Of a stretch of 64,000 bases of DNA, positions 43,150 to 54,044 are shown in pieces. Source of the stretch: Heliopora coerulea (taxonomy: Eukaryota; Cnidaria; Anthozoa; Scleralcyonacea; Helioporidae); assembly GCA_030142905.1 (NCBI GenBank), contig JASJOG010000147.1:659001-723000 (forward strand), in the 5' to 3' direction. Below the pieces are notes generated by a model. That model made no database searches, was not told the DNA's origin, and saw only the letters and a list, made by a program, of their open reading frames with translations. The position numbers and the translations under genes were made by a program. How positions within the stretch are numbered: position 1 is the first letter of the stretch; the number at the start of each line of letters is the position of its first letter.

Positions 43150-44037
43150 CCGGTTCCCCTAATAACATCAGCTGAATACAACTGTTATGGAACACACATT
43201 CCATCAACTTGGTGGTCTGCAATTTATGTCATTATGAACTAAATGGAATTTGTCAAACGTCAACGTTGTCTATTGTGAAAATAGTTGTTAAATTATAGAT
43301 GGACGATCGTATCAAGAAGGTTGTAATGTACGTTTGAGTTTTGTCTGGTTTTGGACACATAAAGTTGTTATCTTATTTTTTGTGACTAGCACCATAATTG
43401 TTCCTCTCGAAAATGTCATGAATGATGGTTACCGATCTAGCTTAAAAGGTTTTTGTTTATGTTATCGAATGTAAGGTCAAGGTACAAGTTAGTATTGTTA
43501 AATCATTGCTCTGGTTTGTATTAGTCCAGCCTATATTGATTGGATACTTTGCTGAATTTCAGATATGATGTAATTCCTATTCAGATCAGATTTGAGCTCG
43601 AAATATGATGTGAAACTGTGAAATAACATAACTGAGATAAGAACTAGTACATTCTGATTTTACTATTACAATTTTACAAAGAACTATATACATTTAGTAC
43701 CGAAAAATCTTTTTCAAATATCCTTGTTAATTATGTTAATTAAGAACCTAGAGTCAGAAGAACTCCTTGCTACAGCTCAACATTCGTAAACTTTAGTTGT
43801 TGTATCTTGTTTTGGTGATTCCAATAAAGATCCCGTACCTCGCCTAAAGCGTGACTCTACCAAGCTAACAACCACAAATTTAACACAACTACCAGAACGC
43901 TTTGCAGTATTTTCATTTTCATGTTAACACTGAATTCCCCAAGCGAATGGAAAGACAACTTCTTTGATTAACATTACAAACAAGATTTCGAAAGGCATTC
44001 TGGTAGTTGTATTCAACAGATGTACAAGGGGAACTGG
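43150..44037. mobile_element. CGGTTCCCC foldback, copy 2, split by a solo LTR
   Basis: The left arm CCGGTTCCCCTAATAAC, TCAGCTGAATACAAC at 43150-43182 resumes after the LTR at 43886. It continues through CACTGAATTCCCCAAGCG to TTCTGGTAGTTGTATTCAAC and AAGGGGAACTGG at 44036. Colinear with 34777-34957. Confidence 0.8.
43183..43885 (+). mobile_element. Solo LTR, 703 bp
   Basis: It starts TGTTATGGAACAC and ends AAATTTAACA, so the termini are TGTTA/TAACA. The direct repeat CAAC lies at 43179-43182 and 43886-43889. AATAAA near 43826 gives the plus orientation. Ends and 4 bp duplication are like those of 10055-10645, but the interior differs, so it is a related but separate family. No coding content. 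Confidence 0.85.
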
Positions 44038-44426
44038 CCATTGGTCTCAACTCTTTCCCGGCAAGATAAGACTTCCATTATTTAACTCTGACTAACACCA
44101 GACGATTTTACTCGTCAAAGGGGGAGCGCCGGCTGGTAAAGAGTTAATGTGTACCTGGATTAACTCTTTCAGGCACTCTCCTCTTGCGTGGTAAAATTAC
44201 CTGGTGTGAGCAAGAGTAAAATAATTTATTTCTTAATCAAGATCAGTTATATTTCTTAATATATTTCATAATATATTTCTTCCAATATTTTTTTATATTT
44301 CATACTACATATAATATATTTCATGGTATATTTCTTTAATATTTCTTCCAATATTTCATATTATATTTCTCAATCAATTTCTTAGCAAGAGTAAAATAAT
44401 ATATTTCTTATCTCGCCGGGAAGGAG
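44038..44426. other. Repeat-rich non-coding interval
   Basis: Holds the TAACACCAGACGATTTTACT repeat copy at 44083-44125 and a run of ATATTTCTT-type units between about 44225 and 44410. AACTCTTTCCCGGCAAGATA (about 44049) and TATCTCGCCGGGAAGGAG (44410) are rough inverted ends. Confidence 0.5.
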
Positions 44427-44934
44427 ACTGAGTTAACGAAGGTATGTAAATGTACATCAAAGCGAGCCAATTGTTCACGAGACTATTGACTGAGCTGCCT
44501 TTCCATGAGACCGAGTTATCTCAACTACCAACTTATTTTAGCAAGCTCAAGCTTTCATAAGACAAATGATGTATCCAAATTTACATTGTAGGATTCGTAT
44601 TTCTACGTTTTATGTTGGGTTTTGTGCTGTTGCCATCGCTCTATCTTGATTACGAAGCCCAACACACAACTTAACTTCAGGAGTTATACACACAGACTTA
44701 AGTTATTTTATTTCAATCATATTTCTATACATACATGAATCGTTACCATAAAGGATTTATAAAGATTACATGATATGAATTAAATTAGTTCTCATCAGTC
44801 GGAATGCATGTGGCGCACTTCCGAGTTTTCTTTATCTCATTATAACAGTTCCTGTTAGGCTATTACACATATTTCATCAAGACAATTAATTAACACAATT
44901 AACTTACAGAATATCAGAGCACAATATTCTAACA
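44427..44934 (-). repeat. 3' LTR of the second copia element
   Basis: Minus strand start TGTTAGAATATTG, after the AAGTGGGGG polypurine tract. Homology to the 5' LTR stops at ACTGAGTT (44427); the terminal AGCACAAAACCCAACA is absent here. Confidence 0.9.
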
Positions 44935-44978
44935 CCCCCACTTGCTCTTATATTATGGAGTATAGTGAACCTTTATGA

Positions 44979-45431
44979 CTACTTCCCGAATATAACTTGC
45001 TTAAACTTATTCATCTTTGCTTTGGTTACTGGTTTGGTAAATACATCTGCCACGTTTTCATCGGTAGGAACATATTTCAGAGTTACAATACCCGCCTGTA
45101 TTTCAGATCTAATAAAGTGATATTTTACGTCAATATGCTTAGACCTTTGGTGGTGTACTGGGTTCTTAGCTAAATTCATTGCTCCTTGGTTATCTATATG
45201 CATAAGAACATCACTATCTACATCACCCACTCTTATATCAATACATAACTGCCTCAAGAATTTCGCTTCTTGAACAGCGTTTGTGAGTGCCATGTACTCG
45301 GCCTCACATGTCGACAATGCAACAGTTTGTCGCTTGCGACTTTTCCAAGATATGAATGGGCCATCTTCTGATAACTGAAAGTTATACCCAGTTATACTAC
45401 GCCTATCTTCTACCGATGCCCCCCCCCCCAA
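44979..45431 (-). pseudogene. copia 2 RNase H region
   Basis: SVEDRRSITGYNFQL, ISWKSRKRQTVALSTCEAEY, HIDNQGAMNLAKNP, HQRSKHIDVKYHFIR, then DVFTKPVTK: the complete copia RNase H signature with its C-terminal tail. A run of 11 C at 45419-45429 at the DADW block breaks continuity with RT. Confidence 0.88.
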
Positions 45432-45496
45432 TCGGCATCACAAAATCCACTCAATTTTAGTAGTGATTCGGATTTTCTGAACCTTAGACTTTGTTC

Positions 45497-46354
45497 TTAT
45501 GTGCCTTTTAAGTATCTTAAAAAGTGCTTAGCCGTATTGAGATCGGCTTGGTTGGGCCTTGACATTTTTTGTGAAAGTTTAGTTACGATATAACACAAAT
45601 CTGGTCTTGTGCATGTCATAACATAGATCAAACTGCCTACAATTGCTCTATACGACCTTGGGTAATTTAATTCGGGTGATTCTGATGCAGCAACTTTATC
45701 AATCCCAACAATGCATGGAGTTGGTTTTGGTTTAAACTCCTTCATTTCAAATTTTGACAAGATCTTCTCAATGTATTGCGTTTGGTTCATTTCAATGCAA
45801 TCTTTGCCATATTTGAATTGGGTTCCTAAGAACCATGATATCCCACCAAGATCTTTCATCTTGAACCTTTTACTTAAAGATTCTTTCACACTTGCCATCA
45901 ATTTTGAGTTGCTGGTAGCTATTATAATATCATCCACCCAGATAATCATTATAATGTACCTTTTGTCGTCGATGTGTCTTGTATATATACATGGATCAGC
46001 ACATGATTGAGTGAAGTGCTCGTCAATCAGATGGTTGTGCAACATGTTATTCCAATTTCTGCCGCTCTGTTTAAGACCATATAACGATTTCTTCAACTTA
46101 CATACCAATGTTTCACTGTTCCTACCAAATTTTTCAAAACCGTTCTGCTGTTCCATATAAAAGTCGCAATCTATTGGCGCATTTAAGTAAGCCGTTTTAA
46201 CATCCATTTCGAGGATTAGCATATCGTTTTGCACACCAAGTTGCATCAGCGCTAGAACTGAACTCATACGAGCGGTAGGCCCAAATGTTTCCTGATAGTC
46301 TACTTCTGGAATTTGAGAATAAACCTTTCCTAGCTTTATGGGTTTCTTCTCCAC
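45497..46354 (-). pseudogene. copia 2 reverse transcriptase region
   Basis: Open for 285 codons: YQETFGPTARMSS, EMDVKTAYLNAPI, CKLKKSLYGLKQSGRNWN, IIWVDDIIIATSN with the catalytic VDD, MKDLGGISWFLG, IVGSLIYVMTCTRPDLCY, then FLRYLKGT. The catalytic domain itself looks intact; the frame breaks lie at its edges. The 5' edge is disrupted around a run of 16 C (46384-46399) where the usual KW-VY-VK block begins. Confidence 0.9.
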
Positions 46355-46727
46355 TTGGTCCAGTTTTTACTGCGTAGACCCATCCCCCCCCCCCCCCCAC
46401 TATTTGTCTGCCTTCTGGTGGTGGGACTAAGTCGTACGTAGCATTATTTTCTAATGCTTACATTTCATCTTTCTTGGCCCTTTGCCATTTTCTTGACTCG
46501 CTCGAGTTTACTGCCTCATTATAACATGTCGGAATACTACCAACTCTATAGCAAATAATCGATTGTGTAATTAGCATTGTCATTATGAAAATCATGACCT
46601 AAAGCACACTCATTGAAGTATTGTGGTTTATTGCGAGTCCTGGTGGGGTATCGATTGTTACCTTCATTCTCTGCAACACAAACACTTTCAACTAATTGCA
46701 CATCGTTTGTCACCTCATCATTTGTAA

Positions 46728-47297
46728 TTATTTTTGTGTTCGATAAAGGTTCGTCCTCCGGTCATGGTTTGGATTAATTTCGTTCTCTGATCTGTCAATG
46801 AACTTTACACACCTGACTTTGCTAATCTTATTTGTTTCAGGGCAATAAACTAGATATGCTGGACTCTGTTTGTCATAGCCTACAAAAATTCCCTTTACAC
46901 TTTTGGGATCAAGCTTCTTAGCGCTTTGCACATAGGCATAACACGTTGTGCCAAATGCATGCATGTTACCCAAGTTTGGTTTAGTTGTTAGTGCTTCATA
47001 CGGGGTTTTTCCTAACCTTGAATTGAAGCATCTATTCCTTATATATACCGCTGTCATTACGGTATACGTCCACAACTCTTTGGGTAGGTTTGCCTCAAGT
47101 AAGAAGCACCTTGCCATTTCAAATAAAGTTCGCCAGCCTCTTTCTACCGTTCCGTTCTGATGCTGGGAATATGGGGCACTAGTCTCATGTTTTATCACAT
47201 TTTTGCGAAGTATGGATTTGAAACCTTGCCCCAGAAATTCCATCCCATTATCAGTCCTAATGCGTCTAACTTTGCCAGGAAGTGTGGCGTCAGCCAA
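46728..47297 (-). pseudogene. copia 2 integrase core and C-terminus
   Basis: RRIRTDNGMEFLGQGF, TSAPYSQHQNGTVERGWRTL with the catalytic Glu, LWTYTVMTAVYIRNRC, KTPYEALTTKPNLG, KGIFVGYDKQSPAYLVY. In a different frame from the upstream gag-pol part, so a frameshift lies at about 47297-47330, inside the first catalytic block. Confidence 0.9.
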
Positions 47298-47322
47298 AAA
47301 TTTCTCAGTTGCCTCTACAGTG

Positions 47323-48765
47323 TCACCTTTCTACCTTAGAAAATACACCATATGAATACCTGTGTAATCGTCTACGAAACGATAAAGCGTATTTAAAACC
47401 ATCTTTTGCGATTGGGGTAATTGGACCGGCCAAATCGCAATGTACCAACTCTAATGGGCCTTTTGCCCTTTCAACTGGCTCTCGACTTCGAAATTGGCAC
47501 ATCTTACCTTGTGTACAAATCTCGCATTCTAGCTCTTGATCATCTTTGATCTTCATGCCCTTAACAACATTTTTAAGCTTACGTATATCATTATATTTAC
47601 AGTGGCCTAAAATTTTGTGCCACTCCATTAATGAGCATGCATTATTTTTAGAAGAGGATATACTATTTAGGAAATATAAACGACCCCTTTCTTCTATATC
47701 AAACATTACACCGTCGGGGTACATGTATTGCTTAACATGCTTATTAAGATTAATAGCGGCCCCTTCTTCTATTGCCGCATTAACCGAAAAAATATTCTGC
47801 TTGTATGACGGAATATACAGCGCATTATTCAACATCACATCTTGTAAATTACCATTTACATCATACAGTTTAACTTTTGCATTTCCTTTAGCCAAAGCTA
47901 CATTTGCCCGACTGCCATTAGCCAACTCAACCAAATGAGCACTTGGATCAAATTTCTTATCGAAATTAATAAACTTTAACTTATCATTAATTATATGACT
48001 TGTTGCCTTAGTGTCTACCATTAGGTTTGTACTGGTCTTACCTCGGCTGACATTATTTTCATGATCTTTTAGTGTGAGGGCAAAAGTTCGTGAGTTAGAT
48101 TTCTCTTCCTGTGCTTTTCGTATCTCTACAGCAGTTTTCGCGGTATCTTTCTTCCCTCGACAGTCTTTGGTGTCATGGGTCTTGTTCTTGCATTTGTTGC
48201 ACCATTGGTCGGTTTTCATCCAGCAGTTAGAACTTTTATGTCCTTTCTTTCCACATTTGAAACAATTTCCATCGAATTTCTGTTTAGCAAACATTACGTT
48301 ATCCTTGTTCTCGGCTAGGCGGCTCTTCTCGTTTTCTTCATAATCGCGCAATGTGGTTTTCAATTCTGCGAAGGTCATCTGTTTTTCTCGCTGAATTATA
48401 ATCGTGGAGAACGTTCTATAACTGGCTGGTAAGCCTTTGAATGCCATTGCAATCAGTAACCCGTCGCTGATCACTTCTTCCGCAGCTCTTAGCGCGGTGG
48501 CGACCGTCTCTGCTCTGATTATGTAGTCGGTCATGGTCTCGCTTTCTCCTTTCTTAAGCGAAGTCAATTCGGTATATAGGGCGATGATTCGAGGTTTCCC
48601 TTTTCCTTGGTAATGTTCCCTTAGGACTGCTAGAGCTTTTCTCCCATTATCTTTAGTTTCTCTGATTACCAGGGACAAACTTCGATCATCCAAGCACAAG
48701 ACTAGCTCAGCAAAGGCATCTGCGTTCTTTTCCACATTGGGTTCCCCATCATCAGTACCTGGCAC
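47323..48765 (-). pseudogene. copia 2 gag, protease and integrase N-terminus
   Basis: About 480 codons are open; readable gag continues upstream to about 48860 (FDGD, YELWEVKFLGY). Gag: LIAMAFKGLPASYR and a CCHC zinc knuckle CFKCGKKGHKSSNC. The protease motif reads LMVDTKATSHI, with Lys where the catalytic DTG/DSG needs Gly. The integrase zinc finger has WHKILGHC and CEICTQGK, followed by HCDLAGPITP. The start codon is not obvious. Confidence 0.9.
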
Positions 48766-48861
48766 GAATATCTTGTAAAGTTTTTGAAGACGTATGTATC
48801 CTAAGAACTTTACTTCCCATAGCTCGTATTTGCTTTCGTCACCGTCAAAGATGAGCCTCTT

Positions 48862-48876
48862 CCTGGGCCCATAACC
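48862..48876 (-). promoter_or_regulatory. Primer binding site (half initiator tRNA-Met type)
   Basis: Minus strand GGTTATGGGCCCAGG lies immediately after the LTR end ...CCAACA. It is complementary to the anticodon-stem region of initiator tRNA-Met, the internal-priming type known from Drosophila copia. Confidence 0.8.
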
Positions 48877-49401
48877 TGTTGGGTTTTGTGCTGACTAAGT
48901 TAACGAAGGTATGTAAATGTACATCAAAGCGGGCCAATTGTTCACGAGATTATTGACTGAGCTGCCTTTCCATGAGACCGAGTTATCTCAACTACCAACT
49001 TATTTTAGCAAGCTCAAGCTTTCATAAGACAAATGATGTATCCAAATTTACATTGTAGGATTCGTATTTCTACGTTTTATGTTGGGTTTTGTGCTGTTGC
49101 CATCGCTCTATCTTGATTACGAAGCCCAACACACAACTTAACTTCAGGAGTTATACACACAGACTTAAGTTATTTTATTTCAATCATATTTCTATATATA
49201 CATGAATCGTTACCATAAAGGATTTATAAAGATTACATGATATGAATTAAATTAGTTCTCATCAGTCGGAATGCATGTGGCGCACTTCCGAGTTTTCTTT
49301 ATCTCATTATAACAGTTCCTGTTAGGCTATAACACATATTTCATCAAGACAATTTATTAACACAATTAACTTACAGAATATCAGAGCACAATATTCTGAC
49401 A
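48877..49401 (-). repeat. 5' LTR of the second copia element
   Basis: Minus strand TGTCAGAATATTG ... AACCCAACA, 525 bp. A 17 bp phrase, TGTTGGGTTTTGTGCTG, occurs twice (at the outer end 48877 and internally near 49079), which may reflect an internal rearrangement. Confidence 0.9.
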
Positions 49402-50269
49402 TTTTAAAGTACCTTTCTAGAGTTACACAATAAATTAATCTAAAAAAACAAAATTGATTTTCTAAAGCTGTCACATCTTGAAAGTGATATGTATATTTTT
49501 CGGCAATCAGCTCTTTTCTTGATATTTGATCACCTACGAAAAGTCCAACCTTTCAGTATTCCGTCGCAATTGAATAAACCTCTTTATTATTTTTAACTAC
49601 GGAGTAGAAACATTTGCTCTTTTTTCTCTTCCAGAAATGATTAGTCACTGACTTTATTTGAATTTCAGAAGTATGGAACTTATTAGACAAATTCTACTGC
49701 TCCAACACTGACTAAGTAATCAAATGACTCGTATTTTCCACGTCATGTTTGTTGATTTTCCTTACTGAAGCTTGCGAAGTGCTCTTTCATTTTCACTCAT
49801 GCTTTAATTCTAATGTAAGTAAATTAAACCCGTGGTTATCTCAAACCAGCATAGCGCACATTTTTGTGTTACCTTGGATGTATACTTTAATATGACTTAC
49901 GATCTGTAAGATCTAAAATACGTAACAAAGTTTTAGAGAATTTCTCTTAAATCTTACCCATTAGTTCTCTCCAGAATAATGCTTTCTTTTTAAAGTGGCA
50001 GTTCAGAAACGAAAACAAGCTGTCGTTTTAAGAGGTTTACCGTCTGCTAAAACAATCAGCGTAAATCCTGGTAGTTTTCACAGCTGTCGTTGTTAAGTAT
50101 TGGATATATACCATTGTGTAAACGAAACTTGATAAACAGTTAAGCCAGAAAGATATCCGATCAGACACGACAGATCGTGTGACAGCTAACAGCACTCTAC
50201 TTTGGCGTTAGTTTTCTCCCTCGCACATTCTAATTCACTGCGACGTCAGATTCTCTCGATTGCTAAACC
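49402..50269. other. Upstream region of the DUF885 gene
   Basis: No repeat or gene seen. It ends in a CpG-containing stretch before the ATG and probably holds the promoter and 5' UTR. No TATA box stands out. Confidence 0.4.
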
Positions 50270-50525
50270 ATGGCGATGATGAACAAGGCCTTCAGTGACG
50301 CGGAGGTTGCAAGTAACAATTACGAAGACGGGAACTCACCAGAAAAAGTAACTGCTGATTTTCGCATCAGATCGACGTCTTTCTTTCAGAAGACAATTTC
50401 AGGAAAGATCCTGTTGGGAGTGGCAACCCTCCTCTTCTTTGTCTGCATTGCATTGATAGTTCTTCTAGCTGTAGGAAAGAACAAAGATTCAGATAACGCT
50501 GCTAAATCCAATAAAACTAACGAAG
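50270..50525 (+). CDS. DUF885 membrane protein, exon 1 (cytosolic tail and TM)
   Basis: ATG at 50270 in a good context (AAACCATGG). It encodes 85 codons plus one base. Residues 1-46 are polar and would be cytosolic. Residues about 47-69 (ILLGVATLLFFVCIALIVLL) are one transmembrane segment. A Lys/Asn-rich stalk follows. With no signal peptide, this predicts a type II single-pass protein with the bulk outside the cell. GTAAGC at 50526 is a good donor in phase 1. The next recognised exon (55260) begins in the matching phase, giving an Asp at the join. Membership in the gene rests on phase, order and the sense of a membrane-anchored ectodomain; a missing small exon cannot be excluded. Confidence 0.65.
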
Positions 50526-51640
50526 GTAAGCCGTGCTTTTGTGGAGCAATGAATGAGTATCGACACCTTAAACTCATGATTAGACGAAATAGGTTCAATT
50601 ATTGTGAACTATAGGAACTCACTTGTTTGCCAAGTCACTATAAAGGGCCTGAATGATCTTCGCTTAAAACAAAGGGAAAACTGGAATACATAGCTGTGTG
50701 CACAAGTATTGTACTCGTCAAATAAAAAACGGTCGAGAGGTAATAAAGAAACAAACTTAACAAATACATCCAATGATGGAATGCAATAATTAATGAGGGT
50801 CTAATTCTTTAAATGTTTGTCTGGCGTTAACAATATGCTTACAATTAAACGTGCTTGGAATAACTACCGTTTTTTTAACGTGCAGTTCTGCATAAAATGG
50901 GAAGCTCTAAATCAATTTGTGCAGTTCTTGCAAAACTAATGAGAGCTTCTGAAATGCATCATTTCCAACTTGGTTGTGAAAAAGATCATCGAATACAAGC
51001 TGTAATAGGATCTTCATTTTGCCTCTTATAGCCATACAAGTTACAACTAAGTCAACTATATATCTTTTATCTATTACCGATCTCGCGACATCAAATTTTC
51101 CTGTACGGAAACGGTAGAACCGGCCACTTTTTGAGATGAGACAAAGTGCAATTCAATGTCTAGAGTCATTTATTTCCTGCTTTTCCCTCAAACTGCCACC
51201 GTTCACCAGTTCTGGAAATAAAGACACGGTGCTGTTAAGAACCAACTTTTATAAAGTCACGAAGAGTTCGGCTGTTTAACGTTGTGCCATTGTCACCGTG
51301 GCCCGTCTTCAGGAACACGATGGTCAAGGTGAAGAGGAAGGTCGAGGGCTTGTTCAAGTCTGCTCGTAATGCCTGCCACAGAGCAGACAGTCGTTGTTTA
51401 TCTAGTGAGTGAACTCTTGAGACTCAGAATCATACTTTTTAAGACCCAATGGCAGTGGCGTAGTCGGGTGGCAGGGAGCAGTTTGTCCCCGCAGAGAGAT
51501 GAAAAGGGGCAAAATCAGATATATAAGCAAAGACAGCTTCTATATTGACTTTATGTAGAGTGTTCAATATCTTATAAGATAGAGCAGATAGTAAATGGTA
51601 AATAAGCTTAAAAACTCTTAGTTGTTACTCAGTGTTTTAC

Positions 51641-51661
51641 GTTTCTTCAGACGATCATCAG
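51641..51661 (-). ncRNA. Hammerhead-like core next to the GIY-YIG relic
   Basis: Minus strand CUGAUGA, UCGUCUGAA, then GAAAC. Downstream bases (TAAAACACTGAGTAACAAC) match those after the phrase at 5281-5306, tying the two loci to one family. Confidence 0.35.
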
Positions 51662-51844
51662 ACAACTGTCCAGATTCTGATATAGTCATTATTTTATGTA
51701 CGGTCCCATATGTGATCAGTTAAAAATAGTTCGGTGATCTCATTGTTGTGCGTCACGACACGTTTTTATTTTGGTTATGAGGAATTTATTCCTGTGTCGG
51801 CATGTTGAGAATATTTCAGTCCGTTTATTCAGTGGGTTCTTTTT

Positions 51845-52172
51845 TTAGGCTTTCATAATAAACAATTTCTCTTCGAGACAAAGGCTACATCGCTTTGTTC
51901 CACTTTCAAATCCTTTTGTGCATTGCAAAATTGACAAGTTCACTTTAAAATCCTTTCCTTCGCTCACTAATCCCCAGAAGTAGTTTGATAAAGCAGTCTT
52001 GTTCGAGTATTTGTGGTCGCGGAATGATTTTGTGTGGTTGTTGTAGCGTTGTTTGAATGGGTGGGCTGTCATTCCTTTGTGGAGTTTCTTTTCCGTGCTG
52101 TCAGCCTACGAAATTTCGGCTTTGTAGATTATGTTTGAGTTTGTAGATGCAGTTTCTAGGTAGTGGAAACTG
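51845..52172 (-). pseudogene. Penelope-like GIY-YIG endonuclease relic
   Basis: On the minus strand the stretch reads IYKAEIS, a stop, ADSTEKKLHKG, then PFKQRYNNHTKSFRDHKYSN, ALSNYFWGL, SGTKRCSLC and LEEKLFIMKA. This order (YKA, K-x-G, F-x-RY-NH-SF, L-x-YIW-L, C-LCL-EK) is the C-terminal GIY-YIG endonuclease of Penelope-like retroelements, which nicks target DNA. One stop replaces a residue near 52105. The RT part is not present. The hammerhead-like core at 51641-51661 lies 3' of it on the same strand, where such elements carry ribozyme-bearing repeats. Confidence 0.8.
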
Positions 52173-52249
52173 CATGATCTCAAATATAATCTATATCGCC
52201 TTGTGTCTTAAATCCCGATAAAGCATTTGTTCTCGGCTTTTAAACATTA

Positions 52250-52320
52250 TCTATATATGTGTGTATGTATGTATGTATGTATGTATGTATGTATGTATGT
52301 ATGTATATATACACATACAT
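52250..52320. repeat. GTAT microsatellite
   Basis: About twelve TATG units ending in TATATATACACATACATA. Confidence 0.95.
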
Positions 52321-52413
52321 AAGAAATGACTGTTCCAGGTTACATGTACATGCTTAGTGAATGTTTGGCTCTTTCACATACGAAAATTCGGTGCCACCAG
52401 GCAATTTTATGAA

Positions 52414-52648
52414 ATAAAGTAAAAAACAAATCCCGAAAAACAATGACATCTTGAAAACCCAAGATATGAGTTAATAACAAGACGATGAATGATTGCAATG
52501 ATGTTTCAACTTTATTGCATTTTCGATTTGACAATGACATTGCAATAAAGTCGAAAGATCATCGCAACCATTCCGGCCGTCTTGTTATTAACTCATATCT
52601 TGGGTTTTCAAGATGTCATTGTTTTTCGGGATTTGTTTTTTACTTTAT
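52414..52648. repeat. Long palindrome with perfect 71 bp arms
   Basis: 52414-52484 and 52578-52648 are exact inverted copies over 71 bp. The inner 33 bp (from 52487 and ending near 52574) are also inverted but with about five mismatches, around a short loop. It lies in the first intron of the DUF885 gene. Confidence 0.95.
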
Positions 52649-52899
52649 CTTTTACATATGGCTGTAAAAATTTGTAAAAGCCCTACGAAACAAACTGGAT
52701 GAACTAGAACAGTTATGATAGGCTACTCAAGACTAGTTTGTGGGACATTTTAAGAATCGTTGCGCAATATTCACCTTGGATAATCACTCCAGAAAGGTCT
52801 TTCCTGGGCTTGAATTACATTTCCATACATTGTCACGTTATAAGCGAAGATTCAAGATTCAAACTAGTCAAACAGCCTAGCCCTGACACTTTCAGGTTC

Positions 52900-53086
52900 A
52901 CCGACCGACGTTTTCAAAATAAAGTTCGAATTGACGGGGTGAATTTGAGCCAAAGGAATATAAAATTTGGTTCGAGTTAGCTGGGAGTGCGAATTAACCG
53001 AGTTCGAATTATATAGTGAATGAAATCCAGGGGAAATTGAATTCGGTTCGAATTAGCGGGGAGTTCGAGTTAACAAGGTTCTACTG
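52900..53086. mobile_element. Pogo-type element fragment (right end)
   Basis: TTCGAATTAGCGGGGAG, TTCGAGTTAAC, ending GGTTCTACTG before TA (53087-53088). It resembles the right end of 36006-36489. No matching left end found. Confidence 0.55.
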
Positions 53087-53937
53087 TAACTCTGGAATTT
53101 AATTCGGACAAGACCAAGTTGTACGGGTTCCTGTGACAAAATATACCATATTGATGCAATCATTCAATTGATCTAATTTGCATAATGCAAGTGAGACGAG
53201 TTCAATTGAAGCCACCAAACTTTGTCGAGTCACACACTTTGCGGTTGCCATCAAATTTAATTCAAACAAGTATTACAGGTTAGGCATCGTTAATCAATCG
53301 TTAGACTTGTAATCGGATTCAGCTGCGATAGGCTTCCATAAACGTAGTGGAGTAATCATTGTTTCCCCAGTACGATTCAGAAAGTCTGATTTTAAAATTT
53401 ACGCATAACTTTTTCCTGACTTCGTTGAATATCAACTGCGTAGGCTCCTGGGGACAATGATTCACGCTTATATAGTAGAGCTGCTGTTCAGCCTTACTTT
53501 GGTGGATGATACACCCGCTGACATCATCGTTTGTAACTTGGAATCGTAATACTTGAAGTAGAACTTATTGATATTTCTTTCATTAGCTGTTTGAAGATGC
53601 TTTCTTAATGTTAAGTTTATTGTCATTCAGCATTTGATTCTAATATAGCTGCAGCAGACAAGTAGTTTTTGATGAAAGGTCGGCGTTAATGCTTTCAAGA
53701 TACTTGACCATGATCCAAAATCACTTTGGTTGTGTTTTATTGACATGTTCGTTATTGCACTGAGCCGCTGACCATTTTCTTTCAGAAAATATATGACCAA
53801 GGAAGGTCATCTCTGTAGTTCCTAAACCACCTTTCCTTGTTCAGCTTCAAATCGGTCAGGAGATGGTTATGTTCTCTTTTGGCCTTTCTCCAAATAATAA
53901 TGTGGTCCTGGACGTTTGCACACCCTCCTGTCCTTAA

Positions 53938-53980
53938 GCAGGCTCAAGCTTTCATAAGACAAATGATGCATCCAAATCGC
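53938..53980. repeat. Fragment of the copia 2 LTR
   Basis: AGCAGGCTCAAGCTTTCATA, AGACAAATGATGCATCCAAA matches the LTR interior (44532-44575; 48995-49040) with two changes: a detached 42 bp piece. Confidence 0.8.
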
Positions 53981-54044
53981 TAAGGAAAATATTGTTATTA
54001 TCTAGATGAATTTCTGTTCAAAACGAACTGTATAAGGTTTACAT

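Larger units (their letters stand above)
44427..49401 (-). mobile_element. Ty1/copia retrotransposon with two LTRs
   Basis: About 5.0 kb on the minus strand: 5' LTR 48877-49401, primer binding site 48862-48876, gag-protease-integrase-RT-RNase H, polypurine tract, 3' LTR 44427-44934. I count about six differences in roughly 495 aligned LTR bases, about 99% identity, so insertion was fairly recent. Even so, pol has frameshifts and the protease motif is altered. The distal 17 bp or so of the 3' LTR are missing, and no target duplication can be read. Confidence 0.92.
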
